Positions 48,544-58,589 of a stretch of DNA of 64,000 nucleotides are shown here, piece after piece. Numbering within the stretch: position 1 is the stretch's first letter; each line of letters opens with the position of its first letter. Below the pieces are notes generated by a model, which was not told the origin of the DNA, made no database searches, and worked only from the letters and a program-made list of their open reading frames with translations. This DNA is from Myxococcales bacterium. Its GTDB lineage: Bacteria; Myxococcota_A; Polyangia; Fen-1088. Position numbers and translations under genes: made by a program. The stretch spans positions 23,598 to 87,597 of the forward strand of contig PLNW01000122.1 of assembly GCA_003142855.1 (NCBI GenBank), given 5' to 3'.

Positions 48544-49374
48544 CTATTCCACGTGTACCGCGTAGTTTCGCACCTCAGTTCTTCCCGATCCGGAGGCCAC
48601 CTCGTTGCCGAGCTCCAGACAGGCGACGTAGACGTTGCTATTCAGCAGACGGGTCTGCACCAGGTACTCGATTATCGCGCCGATGTCGAGAGGGCCGTGC
48701 AGGATGGGCTGGTCGGCCACCAGGGAAATGATGGTCCAGGTGTTGGAACTGGCGCCCGAGGCATCGCCGTGGTTGTTGGCAAAGTAGATGTGGAATGGAT
48801 TGCCGCCAATGGTCGCCGCGGCAACCAGACTGCCCGCCGCGCCCAGGCGATTCTCGGCCAGCCAAATCATCACCTCGTGGGCTATGCCCCGCTTTTCCAC
48901 CACGGGAGAGGTCGTGGTCCAGAATTCAAATGCCAGGTCGTAGGTGCCCGACGCGTGCATCGACACGTCGAAGTCCGCCACGATTTTCTTCGAGCCCACG
49001 CGAAAGGGGAATCCTGAATTGGGGGAGACCTCGCCGACCCAGGGACTGTTGCCGACTTGGATCTCGGGATAGCTCGCCACGTCGGTCCCTCCGCTAAACC
49101 ATTTCCAGACCCAGCCGAAGATGGGTTTGCCATTCGCTTGCTTCACGAAGACCTTCTGGTGGTGTGGCCCTATGTTGGCCTTGGCGTTCCAGCCGTTGTT
49201 GAAGATGCGATAGCGGCCGTCGACCGTCATCGCATCAAAGTTCTTTTCGGATTCAAACACCGTGGTGCCTTCGATGCTGGAGATATCGAAGTCCTTTCGC
49301 GCCGAACCAGCGCAGCCAGCAAGCAGAGGCAATGACGGAAGGGCGAGAAGCAGAAAGCAGACGAGGCGTCGCAT
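48544..49374 (-). CDS. GH12-like glycoside hydrolase lipoprotein (putative endoglucanase/xyloglucanase)
   Basis: Lipobox LLAGC; NNGWNAKA; WKWFSGGTDVASYPEIQVGNSPW; YDLAFEFW; HEVMIWLAEN; ELGNEVASGSG. Confidence 0.7.
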   Translation of the reverse strand: MRRLVCFLLLALPSLPLLAGCAGSARKDFDISSIEGTTVFESEKNFDAMTVDGRYRIFNNGWNAKANIGPHHQKVFVKQANGKPIFGWVWKWFSGGTDVASYPEIQVGNSPWVGEVSPNSGFPFRVGSKKIVADFDVSMHASGTYDLAFEFWTTTSPVVEKRGIAHEVMIWLAENRLGAAGSLVAAATIGGNPFHIYFANNHGDASGASSNTWTIISLVADQPILHGPLDIGAIIEYLVQTRLLNSNVYVACLELGNEVASGSGRTEVRNYAVHVE

Positions 49375-49481
49375 AGGTGTCCTCCGAGAAGTATATGGTG
49401 CCGCATGGTACGCGACTCAGACAAGGTACGAGTCCTATGCCTGCCTGCACGGTTCAGGGTGTTTGTCGCTGCCGGGCAGTG

Positions 49482-50108
49482 CTAGTGATTCGACTGCTTC
49501 GCACGGGCCAGCATATCGTCGAGCAGTGCCTTTAGATTCGGGCATTTCTCGTAGGCGATGGTTGGATCCAGTTCTTCAAACAGGACTCTGCCGTCAATGA
49601 CCTTCCCGTAGGTCCTCTTGAGCTTTTCGCGATAGAGGCGTGCGAGCAGCTTACCCGGCGGCTCGGTGAAGTTGACGGTCTCGGGTTCCTTGCTCTTTGC
49701 AGGTAGAGCCTCGCGAACCTCGCGCACAAGCGTCAGTGGGTCGGCAAGCAACCAAGCCTCGATTTCATGGACGGCAAAGTGCTGGGCGAATCGCTCGTTG
49801 CCTACTTGATCCTCGAAGTGCTTCTTGGCCCACTTCACTCGGTCGGACGCGCTCTGCTTGTCAGGTGGATAGAAAGTGGGTCCGTAGAGGTCGAGGAGGC
49901 CGATTGCTGCGATGACATCTTTGCCTGTCGGACCTGACAGATGGAGCCTGACCTTCTTGGCAATCTCCGACCGGTAGTGCGCCCAGCCCTCGAAACGGAC
50001 GGCCGTGATGCCCACTCTCCTTGCGAGTTTCGGATCGAGCCACCGCTTGAGGAGTGAAGGAACCGCCAACCTCTCCGTATGGCCCTCGACGAAGAGGACG
50101 AATTTCAC
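49482..50108 (-). CDS. DUF4276 family protein
   Basis: MKFVLFVEGHTERLAVPSLLKRW...GLLDLYGPTFYP...FAVHEIEAWLLADP; ATGA overlap with ATPase. Confidence 0.85.
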   Translation of the reverse strand: MKFVLFVEGHTERLAVPSLLKRWLDPKLARRVGITAVRFEGWAHYRSEIAKKVRLHLSGPTGKDVIAAIGLLDLYGPTFYPPDKQSASDRVKWAKKHFEDQVGNERFAQHFAVHEIEAWLLADPLTLVREVREALPAKSKEPETVNFTEPPGKLLARLYREKLKRTYGKVIDGRVLFEELDPTIAYEKCPNLKALLDDMLARAKQSNH

Positions 50109-51292
50109 GTCATCCCCTCAAGCTCGCCGGACTTGAAGAGTGCGCCCAGGCTGTACTCTTTGAGCCACCGTTCGAGATCCGTTCCATCGAGGACGTTCAG
50201 TCTTGTTTCCCCATCTGCCCACTGCGCCACCGTTGTCGTGGGCGGTTGGCTGGTGAAGGCGTCGAGGAATTGCGGCGAATGGGTCGAGAATACGACCTGG
50301 GTCCGATCGGCCGCTTGGTATGCGAGATCGGCCACGACTGGCAGCATGCTTGGATGCAGACCAGTTTCTGGCTCGTCGATGGCCACAAGCTTGCCGGGCT
50401 GCGGATTGGCCAAGATGGCGACGAGCAGCAGGAATCGAAGGGTCCCGTCGGAAAGGGACGCGGCCGACTGGTCGTTCTTCAATGACCGCCAGCGCAGGCG
50501 GAGTTGCACGAGTTGATCGGCGGCGGGTGGAAAAGAAAGTTCCTCGAAATCGTTCCCGAAAGCAGCGCGCATGGCCACATCGACGTCGTTCTTGAAATCG
50601 CGGTTGCTTGAATAGAGCGAATGAAGAAATGCAACCAAATTGCTGCCATTCGCGGCAACGCGGCTCTCGAGCCGAGACACGGCGGGCCTGCGGATCTCCG
50701 AGTCTTGGCCGACCTCAAGGTCCTGGAAGATCTGCCAGGTTCCCAGCCAGCGCTCGCGAAAAACTCCAAGCAGGGTGTGGCCCGTCATGGAATTCATGAA
50801 GGACAACGTCGTCTGCTCTTCAGGCCAGGCGGCGCCATGACCATAGAGGTGCGGCGTGCCCTCTTCGACTCGCGAGGCGAGGGGTTCGCGCGTGAGGAGC
50901 TTGACCACTTGGCCACTTTTTGTGTGGGACGCGACCTGTTCGCTTTCTACGCGATAGGCGCTGGTCGTTCCGAGCCGACTCAGCTTGAGATCATAGGCCA
51001 CGCTGAGTTGCTCGTCTGTCCCTCCGTGTTCGATGCGATCCGCTGTCAGACTCCACCCAAGCGAGCCCACCTGCCCGTCCCACAAAATCGAGCCCATGCC
51101 GCCCTCTCTGAGAATGTCCTCGGGGAGTTTTCCCAGAGCGGATCGGTGTAGCAACGCCAGAGCGCGCAGAAGGTTCGACTTGCCCGATGCGTTCGGGCCG
51201 ATCACCACATTCAGCTTTCCCGGTGTCCAGGTGACGTCCTTGAGGGAGCGGTACCCTTCGATTCGTATGCGCTGAATCATTGAGCGCAGCAT
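50105..51292 (-). CDS. AAA_21-type ATPase partner of DUF4276
   Basis: Walker A GPNASGKSN, LSDGTLRFL signature, Walker B LVAIDEPETGLHP, FSTHSPQFLD. Confidence 0.92.
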   Translation of the reverse strand: MLRSMIQRIRIEGYRSLKDVTWTPGKLNVVIGPNASGKSNLLRALALLHRSALGKLPEDILREGGMGSILWDGQVGSLGWSLTADRIEHGGTDEQLSVAYDLKLSRLGTTSAYRVESEQVASHTKSGQVVKLLTREPLASRVEEGTPHLYGHGAAWPEEQTTLSFMNSMTGHTLLGVFRERWLGTWQIFQDLEVGQDSEIRRPAVSRLESRVAANGSNLVAFLHSLYSSNRDFKNDVDVAMRAAFGNDFEELSFPPAADQLVQLRLRWRSLKNDQSAASLSDGTLRFLLLVAILANPQPGKLVAIDEPETGLHPSMLPVVADLAYQAADRTQVVFSTHSPQFLDAFTSQPPTTTVAQWADGETRLNVLDGTDLERWLKEYSLGALFKSGELEGMT

Positions 51293-51473
51293 AGCGCCGA
51301 GCAGGAAAGAGTCACCAATCCGCTATTCCCCGGGGTACCCCGAGGGAAACCAAGCGCCTTTCGACAAAGTTGCGGGCGTCGCGTACGGATCGGCGCCTGC
51401 GTTGCTTTCTGGAAATATCCCGTGGCCCCGAGTAGTTATACGCCTTCGGAAATTCTATTCCCGAGGAGATCGC

Positions 51474-52457
<984 letters not shown>

Positions 52458-52464
52458 ACCGTTC

Positions 52465-53349
52465 ATGCTGACCCGCGAGCTGTTGCGGAAAATCCGCACC
52501 ATCGAAATCGTGACCGAGCGCCTGGTGCGCGATCGGATGGCGGGCCAGTACCATTCGGTGTTCAAGGGCTCGGGCATCGCGTTCTCCGAGGTGCGCCAGT
52601 ACATCCCGGGCGATGACATCCGGCTCATCGACTGGAACGTGTCGGCGCGCATGAACGCGCCCTACATCAAGCTGTACGTCGAGGAGCGCGAGATGACCGT
52701 GCTCCTGCTGGTCGACATGTCGGCCTCGGGCCGCTTCGGTTCAATGGGACAGGAGAAGCGCGAGCTGGCGGCCGAGCTGGCCGCGGTGCTCGCCTTTTCC
52801 GCCATCCGCAACAATGACCGCGTCGGCCTCATCATCTTCACTGACAAGGTCGAGCGCTTCGTGCCGGCCAAAAAGGGCAAGAAGCACGTCCTGCGTGTCA
52901 TCAGCGAAATCCTGTCCTACGAACCGCTCTCACCCCACACCAACCTGGGACTGGGGCTAGATTTCCTGGGGCGCATCGCCCGTCGACGCGCGGTCGCGTT
53001 CTTGGTTTCTGACTTCCTGGCGCCGCCCGAGCAATACGAACGCTCGCTGCGCATCGCAGCCCGGCGGCATGATCTGGTGCCCGTGGCGGTGACCGATCCG
53101 CTGGAAGAGCAGCTGCCGCGGGTGGGCTTGCTGGAAGTGCAGGATCCGGAAAGCGGCGAAGTGGTGGTGTTCGACACATCCGGGCCAGAAGCGAAAGTCT
53201 TTGCCGACCAGAATCGCGCGGCTCGTGAGGCGCGCGAGGGCCTGTTCCGCCGCCTGTCTCTCGACGCCATCGCGGTGCGGACCGATCGCCCCTACCTGCC
53301 CGCCCTGACCAGTTTCTTCGAGGCGCGGGCGCGGAGGTTGCGGCATTGA
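52465..53349 (+). CDS. DUF58 domain protein
   Basis: VFKGSGIAFSEVRQYIPGDDIRLIDWNVSARMNAPYIKLYVEEREMTVLLLVDMSAS. Confidence 0.95.
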   Translation: MLTRELLRKIRTIEIVTERLVRDRMAGQYHSVFKGSGIAFSEVRQYIPGDDIRLIDWNVSARMNAPYIKLYVEEREMTVLLLVDMSASGRFGSMGQEKRELAAELAAVLAFSAIRNNDRVGLIIFTDKVERFVPAKKGKKHVLRVISEILSYEPLSPHTNLGLGLDFLGRIARRRAVAFLVSDFLAPPEQYERSLRIAARRHDLVPVAVTDPLEEQLPRVGLLEVQDPESGEVVVFDTSGPEAKVFADQNRAAREAREGLFRRLSLDAIAVRTDRPYLPALTSFFEARARRLRH

Positions 53350-54362
53350 TCGAGTGGATCGTGGCCGGCCTGCTGGCGGCTGTGCCGCCCGATGCCGGGG
53401 GGCACGCCGATGCGCAGCCGAGCGCGCTGGCAGCCCCGGCGCGCGCCGACGCGCCCACGGTGACCGCGCGGGTGGACAAGACCGAGGCCCACGTGGGCGA
53501 TGCCCTGCACCTGTCGATCACGGCCGTCGGACCCATCACCACGCCGGTCATCTTGCCCGAGAACGTCGATCTGTCGCCCTTCAGTGAGCTGGATCGACGC
53601 CTGGAAGAAAAGGATCTGGGCGACGGCAAGATGCGCCGCGAGTTCGTGCTGACTGTCGCGGCCTATGAGCCAGGTGCGCGGGAGATCCCTGCCGTGGAGG
53701 TGACCTACTTCGGCAAAGGCGGCGAGGTTCTCAGCGCGCGCACGCAAGCCATCCCCGTCACCATCACCAGCCTGATCGCCAACGAGCCTGAGCCGAAGTT
53801 GAAAGAAAATGCTGGCCCGGTGCCGGTGATCCAGCGTGACTACCTTTACGCCTACATCGCGGGCGGCCTGGCGGCTGCTGGCCTGGGCGCCGCCCTGGCG
53901 CTGTTCATTCGCCGCCGCCTGCGCGCGCGGGCCGCGCATCGCCCGGCGCCGCCGCCGCGGCCCGCGCATGAGGTGGCGCTGGAGCGCCTCGATCGCCTGG
54001 GCGCACGCCTGGGAACCAGCGACGATTTGCGGCCCTTCATCTTCGAGCTGTCCGAGATCATCCGCGAGTACCTGGGTGCTCGCTTTGCCTTCAACTCGCT
54101 GGAGTTGACCACGGAAGAGCTGGTGCTCCGGCTGCGCCGACGGGTTCCCATCCAGGAGATGCGCGGCTTCGTGCTGGGCGAGGTGGAAGGGTGGCTGGCG
54201 GGCTGCGATCTGGTGAAGTTCGCCAAGGTCTCGCCATCCATGGCCGAGGCGCGGGGAGCGCTGGAAACCGGCATTCGCATCGTGGAATCGACGCGTCCGC
54301 GACCCGAGCCGCCCGTCCCGGCTCCTGGCGTGGACGTCGCCAGCTCCCTAGGAGGCGCATAG
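53346..54362 (+). CDS. Membrane protein of MoxR/Bat operon (BatD/DUF4381-like)
   Basis: Signal, Ig-like domain, one TM, C-terminal helical domain; ATGA overlap with DUF58. Confidence 0.7.
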   Translation: MIEWIVAGLLAAVPPDAGGHADAQPSALAAPARADAPTVTARVDKTEAHVGDALHLSITAVGPITTPVILPENVDLSPFSELDRRLEEKDLGDGKMRREFVLTVAAYEPGAREIPAVEVTYFGKGGEVLSARTQAIPVTITSLIANEPEPKLKENAGPVPVIQRDYLYAYIAGGLAAAGLGAALALFIRRRLRARAAHRPAPPPRPAHEVALERLDRLGARLGTSDDLRPFIFELSEIIREYLGARFAFNSLELTTEELVLRLRRRVPIQEMRGFVLGEVEGWLAGCDLVKFAKVSPSMAEARGALETGIRIVESTRPRPEPPVPAPGVDVASSLGGA

Positions 54363-54521
54363 GTGCTAACCACGATCCTCTCGGGATTCGACGGGCAACG
54401 GCGCGAGCCGGAGTTTCACCACAGAAGAGGTGTCCAGAAATCGGGGCGGTTCGAGGCGACGAGGATGGGTCCCGACCATCCGCGAGAACGCGATGCCCAC
54501 TGCCACGGAGGGGGAGAATCA

Positions 54522-54627
54522 GCCTCACCCCGTGGCCCCTCTCCCTTCGGGAGAGGGGCGGATTTGGCTAGTGATTACCGGTCCTTCCTCACCCCTCTCC
54601 CGCCGGGAGAGGGGCCGGGGGTGAGGA
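54522..54627. repeat. REP-like family B pair
   Basis: CCTCACCCCGTGGCCCCTCTCCCTTCGGGAGAGGGGC and CCTCACCCCTCTCCCGCCGGGAGAGGGGCCGGGGGTGAGG. Confidence 0.8.
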
Positions 54628-54791
54628 TTAATTCCTCCTCCGTGGCACTGGCCGTCGTCTCGCGGCTACGGGTCGTCACCCATTCGAACCCCAGCCCTGA
54701 ATACCAATTTCTGGACACCTTAAGAGAGCACAGAGGCCACAGAGGCCGGAAGGAAAGGGTTTCGGCTCCGGCTCCGAACCCTTCGTTCCTC

Positions 54792-55039
54792 GCGTGGGAA
54801 GCCCGCCGGCCCTTCGGGACGGACAGCCCACCCTGCCCGCCCTGCGCGCTTCGCGCGCACCCTCGCCGGCGGCGCACCATCGCGGGAGGGTTTGGCGAGG
54901 CCGAGCGCGAGGGCGCGAGCGCAGCGAGCGGGTGTGGTGGGGAAGGTGCAGGTCCCGAAGTCCCCGAAGGGGGAAGCGAGCGTGGGGTGGTGGCAGGTGG
55001 GGGACCGAAGGGCAAGGCGAACCCTTTCAGGGTTCCCAT
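54792..55039 (-). repeat. Family A palindromic element, copy A2 (248 bp, with nested extra arm)
   Basis: Reverse complement begins ATGGGAACCCTGAAAGGGTTCGCC and aligns with A1; contains an additional CCCCCTTCGGGGACTTCGGGACC...GCTCGCTGCGCTCGCGCC module. Confidence 0.85.
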
Positions 55040-55224
55040 GATTCCGATCCGTCTCTGTGCTCCCTGTACTACTAGGATGCGGTTTCTTCGCGGGCCGCGA
55101 AGATTCTCCACGTCGCCGCCATCGCTGCAAGAGGCCGTGGCCGGCCTGGTCCCTTTGGTTGCGGCCGTCAGGCTGCGATGTGCTCTCTGTGGTGAAATCC
55201 GGGGCAAACCTGCTGAGGTGCCTC

Positions 55225-56319
55225 ATGCCTGAGCAAGGGCCGATGCGGGCCGGGCGCGGAACTATTCCGTACTCGTTGCTGGCTGCTGTCTTCTTGCCGG
55301 CAGGATTGATCTATCTCTGGTGGTTTCGTTCGCTGGAGCTGTTGCGCTTCGCCCATCCCGCGGCCCTCGTGTTGATCCCGCTCGGCGCGGCCCCGGTGAT
55401 TTGGGCCGGCATCAGACGTGCGCCGTCCCGCCATCCTGTGCTGGTGCACTCGCGCGCCGGCGAGATGGGCCTGTTGCGACGGGGATGGGCCGCGCGGCTT
55501 GCCGATCTCCCGGTGGTGCTGCGTCTCTTCGTGGTGGTCGCGGTGGCTCTGGCGCTGGCGCGACCACAGACCCCGCAGAAGGACGACGATCTCGAGCTGG
55601 AAGGCATCGACATCGTGGTCACGCTCGACCTGTCCGGCTCCATGGAAGAGACCGACCTGCAGCCCAACCGTCTGGAAGCGGCCAAGGCCGTGATCCAAGA
55701 CTTCGTCACGCGGCGACGCGGGGATCGCATCGGGCTGGTGATCTTCGGCCGCGAAGCCTACACATACACGCCGCTCACCCTCGACCACGGCACCTTCCTG
55801 CGCATGCTGGCCGAGCTGCAGCCGGGCATCGTCGACGGGCGCGGCACCGCCATCGGCAACGGGCTGGGGGTGGCGCTGTCCCGTCTGCGCAAGTCCGACG
55901 CCAAGTCCAAGGTCGTCATCCTGCTCACCGACGGGGACAACAACTCGGGCAACATCTCGCCGCTGCAGGCCGCCAGTTTCGCGCAGAAAATGGGCGTGAA
56001 GATCTACACCATCCTGGCCGGCGCGCATGACAGCAGCCGCGAAGCTGACGACGCGAATCCACAGCAGCAGCGCTACGCGGTCAATCCCAAGCTGCTGGAA
56101 CAGATTGCGGGCATGACCGGTGGCTCGCCCTATCTGGCCACCGACACCCGCGCCCTGGCGAAGCGGTTCCAGAACATCCTTGAAGAGCTGGAAAAGTCGC
56201 GCATCCGCGATCGCGGCGTGCTCTATGCCGAGCTCTACCCGCGCTTTCTCTGGCCGGCCTTCGCGGTCTTGCTGCTGGAAATTGCCTTGCGCCTGTCCCG
56301 CCTGCGGAGGCTGCCGTGA
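55225..56319 (+). CDS. batA: VWA domain protein (BatA-like)
   Basis: IVVTLDLSGSMEETDLQPNRLEAAKAVIQDFV; RIGLVIFGREAYTYTPLT; DGRGTAIGNGL; LLTDGDNNSGNISP. Confidence 0.92.
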   Translation: MPEQGPMRAGRGTIPYSLLAAVFLPAGLIYLWWFRSLELLRFAHPAALVLIPLGAAPVIWAGIRRAPSRHPVLVHSRAGEMGLLRRGWAARLADLPVVLRLFVVVAVALALARPQTPQKDDDLELEGIDIVVTLDLSGSMEETDLQPNRLEAAKAVIQDFVTRRRGDRIGLVIFGREAYTYTPLTLDHGTFLRMLAELQPGIVDGRGTAIGNGLGVALSRLRKSDAKSKVVILLTDGDNNSGNISPLQAASFAQKMGVKIYTILAGAHDSSREADDANPQQQRYAVNPKLLEQIAGMTGGSPYLATDTRALAKRFQNILEELEKSRIRDRGVLYAELYPRFLWPAFAVLLLEIALRLSRLRRLP

Positions 56320-56322
56320 ATC

Positions 56323-56507
56323 GCGTGGGGAGCCGGCGAGCTCCCCCTGCGGGGACGTCGGGACCAACCCACCCTGCCCCCACACCGCGCGCTTCGCGCG
56401 CGCCCTCGTTGCTCGCCGCGGACCATCGCGCGAGGCCGAGCGAAGCGAGCGGGGTGGGTGTGGGCGTGGTGGGCCGAAGGGGATGGGAACCCTTTTAGGG
56501 TTCCCAT
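56323..56507 (-). repeat. Family A palindromic element, copy A3 (185 bp)
   Basis: Reverse complement ATGGGAACCCTAAAAGGGTTCCC...GCTCGCTTCGCTCGGCCTCG...GCGCGCGAAGCGCGC...GGCTCCCCACGC aligns with A1. Confidence 0.85.
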
Positions 56508-56515
56508 ATAAGACA

Positions 56516-57535
56516 ATGCGCATCGCCAACCCGCACATGCTCTGGCTCCTGCTGGCGGCTCCCACCGTGGTGCTGGCCTATGCCATTGCCTTTGCCCGGC
56601 GGCGCCGCCTGCTCAACCGGCTGGGCGAACCGGCACTCATCGCGCGCATGGCGGCCTCGGTGTCGGTGGCGCGCAAGGTGCTGGCTGCGGCCTTGCTCGT
56701 GCTGGCGGTGGCGTTTCTGGCTCTGGCTCTGGCGCGGCCCCAGGCGGGTGGGCGCGCACGTCTGGAAAAACAGCGCGGCCTCGACCTGGTGGTGGCGCTG
56801 GATTTCTCCAAGTCCATGTTGGCCAAGGACATCTATCCCTCGCGCCTGGAGCGCGCCAAGCGTGAGCTGGAAAGGTTGATGGACCGGCTGGCCGGGGATC
56901 GCATCGGGCTGGTGGCCTTTGCGGGTGAAACCCTGACTTACCCGCCCACCACCGACTACGCCGCGGTCAAGCTCTTCTGGCGCGACATGACCCCGTCGGA
57001 CATTCCCGTGGGCGGCACGGCCATCGGCCGCGCGCTCAAGTCGGGGCTCGACATGCTGAAGCGCCTGCGCGCCCAAGGCGGCGAGACGCGGGGACAAGTG
57101 ATTCTGCTGCTCACCGACGGGGAAGACACGGACAGCGAGCCCATGGAGATGGCCGACGAGGCGGCCAAGCTGGGGGTCAAGGTCTTTGCCGTGGGCATCG
57201 GATCGCGTTCGGGCGAGCTGGTGCCGGAAGTGAATGAAGAGGGCCAGGCGCAAGGCTACATCAAGGATCGCGAGGGCAAGTACGTCACCTCGCGGCTGGG
57301 CGAGGACTTGCTGTCCAAGATCGCGGCACGCACGGGCGGCGAGTATCTGCGCGCCGATGCGCGCCACTTCGGCGTCGAGGCCATCGAGGCCGCGCTGGCC
57401 GGGCTGAAGCGCACTGAGAACGAAGCCCGCCTGGTCAAACGCTACGACGAGGTTTGCGAATACCTGCTCTTGCCCGCCTTTCTGCTTCTGCTTGGCGAAG
57501 CCTGTCTGAACCAACGCCGCAGGAGGAAGACATGA
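56516..57535 (+). CDS. batB: VWA domain protein (BatB-like)
   Basis: LVVALDFSKSMLAKDIYPSRLERAKRELERLMDRLAGDRIGLVAFAGETLTYPPTTDY; LLTDGEDTDSEP. Confidence 0.92.
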   Translation: MRIANPHMLWLLLAAPTVVLAYAIAFARRRRLLNRLGEPALIARMAASVSVARKVLAAALLVLAVAFLALALARPQAGGRARLEKQRGLDLVVALDFSKSMLAKDIYPSRLERAKRELERLMDRLAGDRIGLVAFAGETLTYPPTTDYAAVKLFWRDMTPSDIPVGGTAIGRALKSGLDMLKRLRAQGGETRGQVILLLTDGEDTDSEPMEMADEAAKLGVKVFAVGIGSRSGELVPEVNEEGQAQGYIKDREGKYVTSRLGEDLLSKIAARTGGEYLRADARHFGVEAIEAALAGLKRTENEARLVKRYDEVCEYLLLPAFLLLLGEACLNQRRRRKT

Positions 57536-58338
57536 GCGTGAACCGTCGCCCGGCCGAGGCTGCACTCAGGTTTCCCGCCGTGCTTGCCCTGCTGCCGCTG
57601 CTGGCTGCGTGGAATCCACTGGAACGCCCCAACCGCGCTGTCACCGACGGGAACGCCAGCCTACAGAAAGGCAAAGCCGAGGAGGCGCTGGCCCGCTACG
57701 ACCAGGCGGTCGCCGCCCTGCCGGCTGACCCGGCGGTTCACTTCAATCGCGGCACGGCTCTGTTTGCCCTGTCCCGCTACGACGAGGCGATTGCCGAACT
57801 GATGCGGGCCACTGAGAGCAAATCGCCGTCGCTCAAGGCGGCCGCCTTCTACAATCTGGGCAACAGCTATTTCAAGGCCGACCGCTACGCCGACGCCATC
57901 GCCGCCTACAAGCATTCGCTGGCCTTGGAGCCCAGCGACATGCGCGCCAAGTGGAACCTCGAGCTGGCCCTGCAAAAGAAGCGAGAGGAAGACAAGAAGA
58001 AGCAGGAGCAACAGGACAAGGACAAGGACAACAAAGACAAGAAGAAGCAAGACGACCAGAAGAAGCAGGACCAGGACAAGAAGCAGGACGAGAAGAAGCA
58101 GGAACCCGATGCTGGCGCACCCAAGCAAGAGCCGCCCAAGCCGCCGCAGGGCCAGGACGCTGGAGCCCAGCCGCCGCCGCAAGAAGAACCAGCGGCCCAG
58201 CCCAAGGATGACAAAGCTCCCGAAATGAGCGAGATCGATGCAGTCTTGGACAGCCTGGAGCGAAGCCCCAAAGATCTGGAGAAGATGCGCGCCCGTCTGC
58301 GCGCCGTGCGCCGCGCGCCGCCGGCCAAGGATTGGTAG
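57532..58338 (+). CDS. batC: TPR protein with Lys/Asp/Gln-rich linker (BatC-like)
   Basis: TPR motifs (ALARYDQAVAALPADPAVHFNRGTALFALSRYDEAI) followed by KKREEDKKKQEQQDKDKDNKDKKK...; ATGA overlap with batB. Confidence 0.88.
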   Translation: MSVNRRPAEAALRFPAVLALLPLLAAWNPLERPNRAVTDGNASLQKGKAEEALARYDQAVAALPADPAVHFNRGTALFALSRYDEAIAELMRATESKSPSLKAAAFYNLGNSYFKADRYADAIAAYKHSLALEPSDMRAKWNLELALQKKREEDKKKQEQQDKDKDNKDKKKQDDQKKQDQDKKQDEKKQEPDAGAPKQEPPKPPQGQDAGAQPPPQEEPAAQPKDDKAPEMSEIDAVLDSLERSPKDLEKMRARLRAVRRAPPAKDW

Positions 58339-58388
58339 CGATGCGAGTCCTAGATGACCGGTCGCGATTCGAGGACAAGCACTTTCTA

Positions 58389-58553
58389 CCTCCCTCTCCC
58401 TCTGGGAGAGGGGCCGGGGGTGAGGGCGATGCTTTTCTTGGGCCGGACGCCGAGGCGACGCAAGTGTTGGGCCGCGAGTCCGCGGCGTGGATTCACCTCC
58501 AACACAATACCCTCACCCCAGCCCTCTCCCTCCGGGAGAGGGAGAAACATGCG
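58389..58553. repeat. REP-like family B pair, tails facing inward
   Basis: CTCCCTCTCCCTCTGGGAGAGGGGCCGGGGGTGAGGG ... CCCTCACCCCAGCCCTCTCCCTCCGGGAGAGGGAG. Confidence 0.82.
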
Positions 58554-58589
58554 GAGTCCAGGCGCAAGGGCCGCACGACCAGGGCTCAT

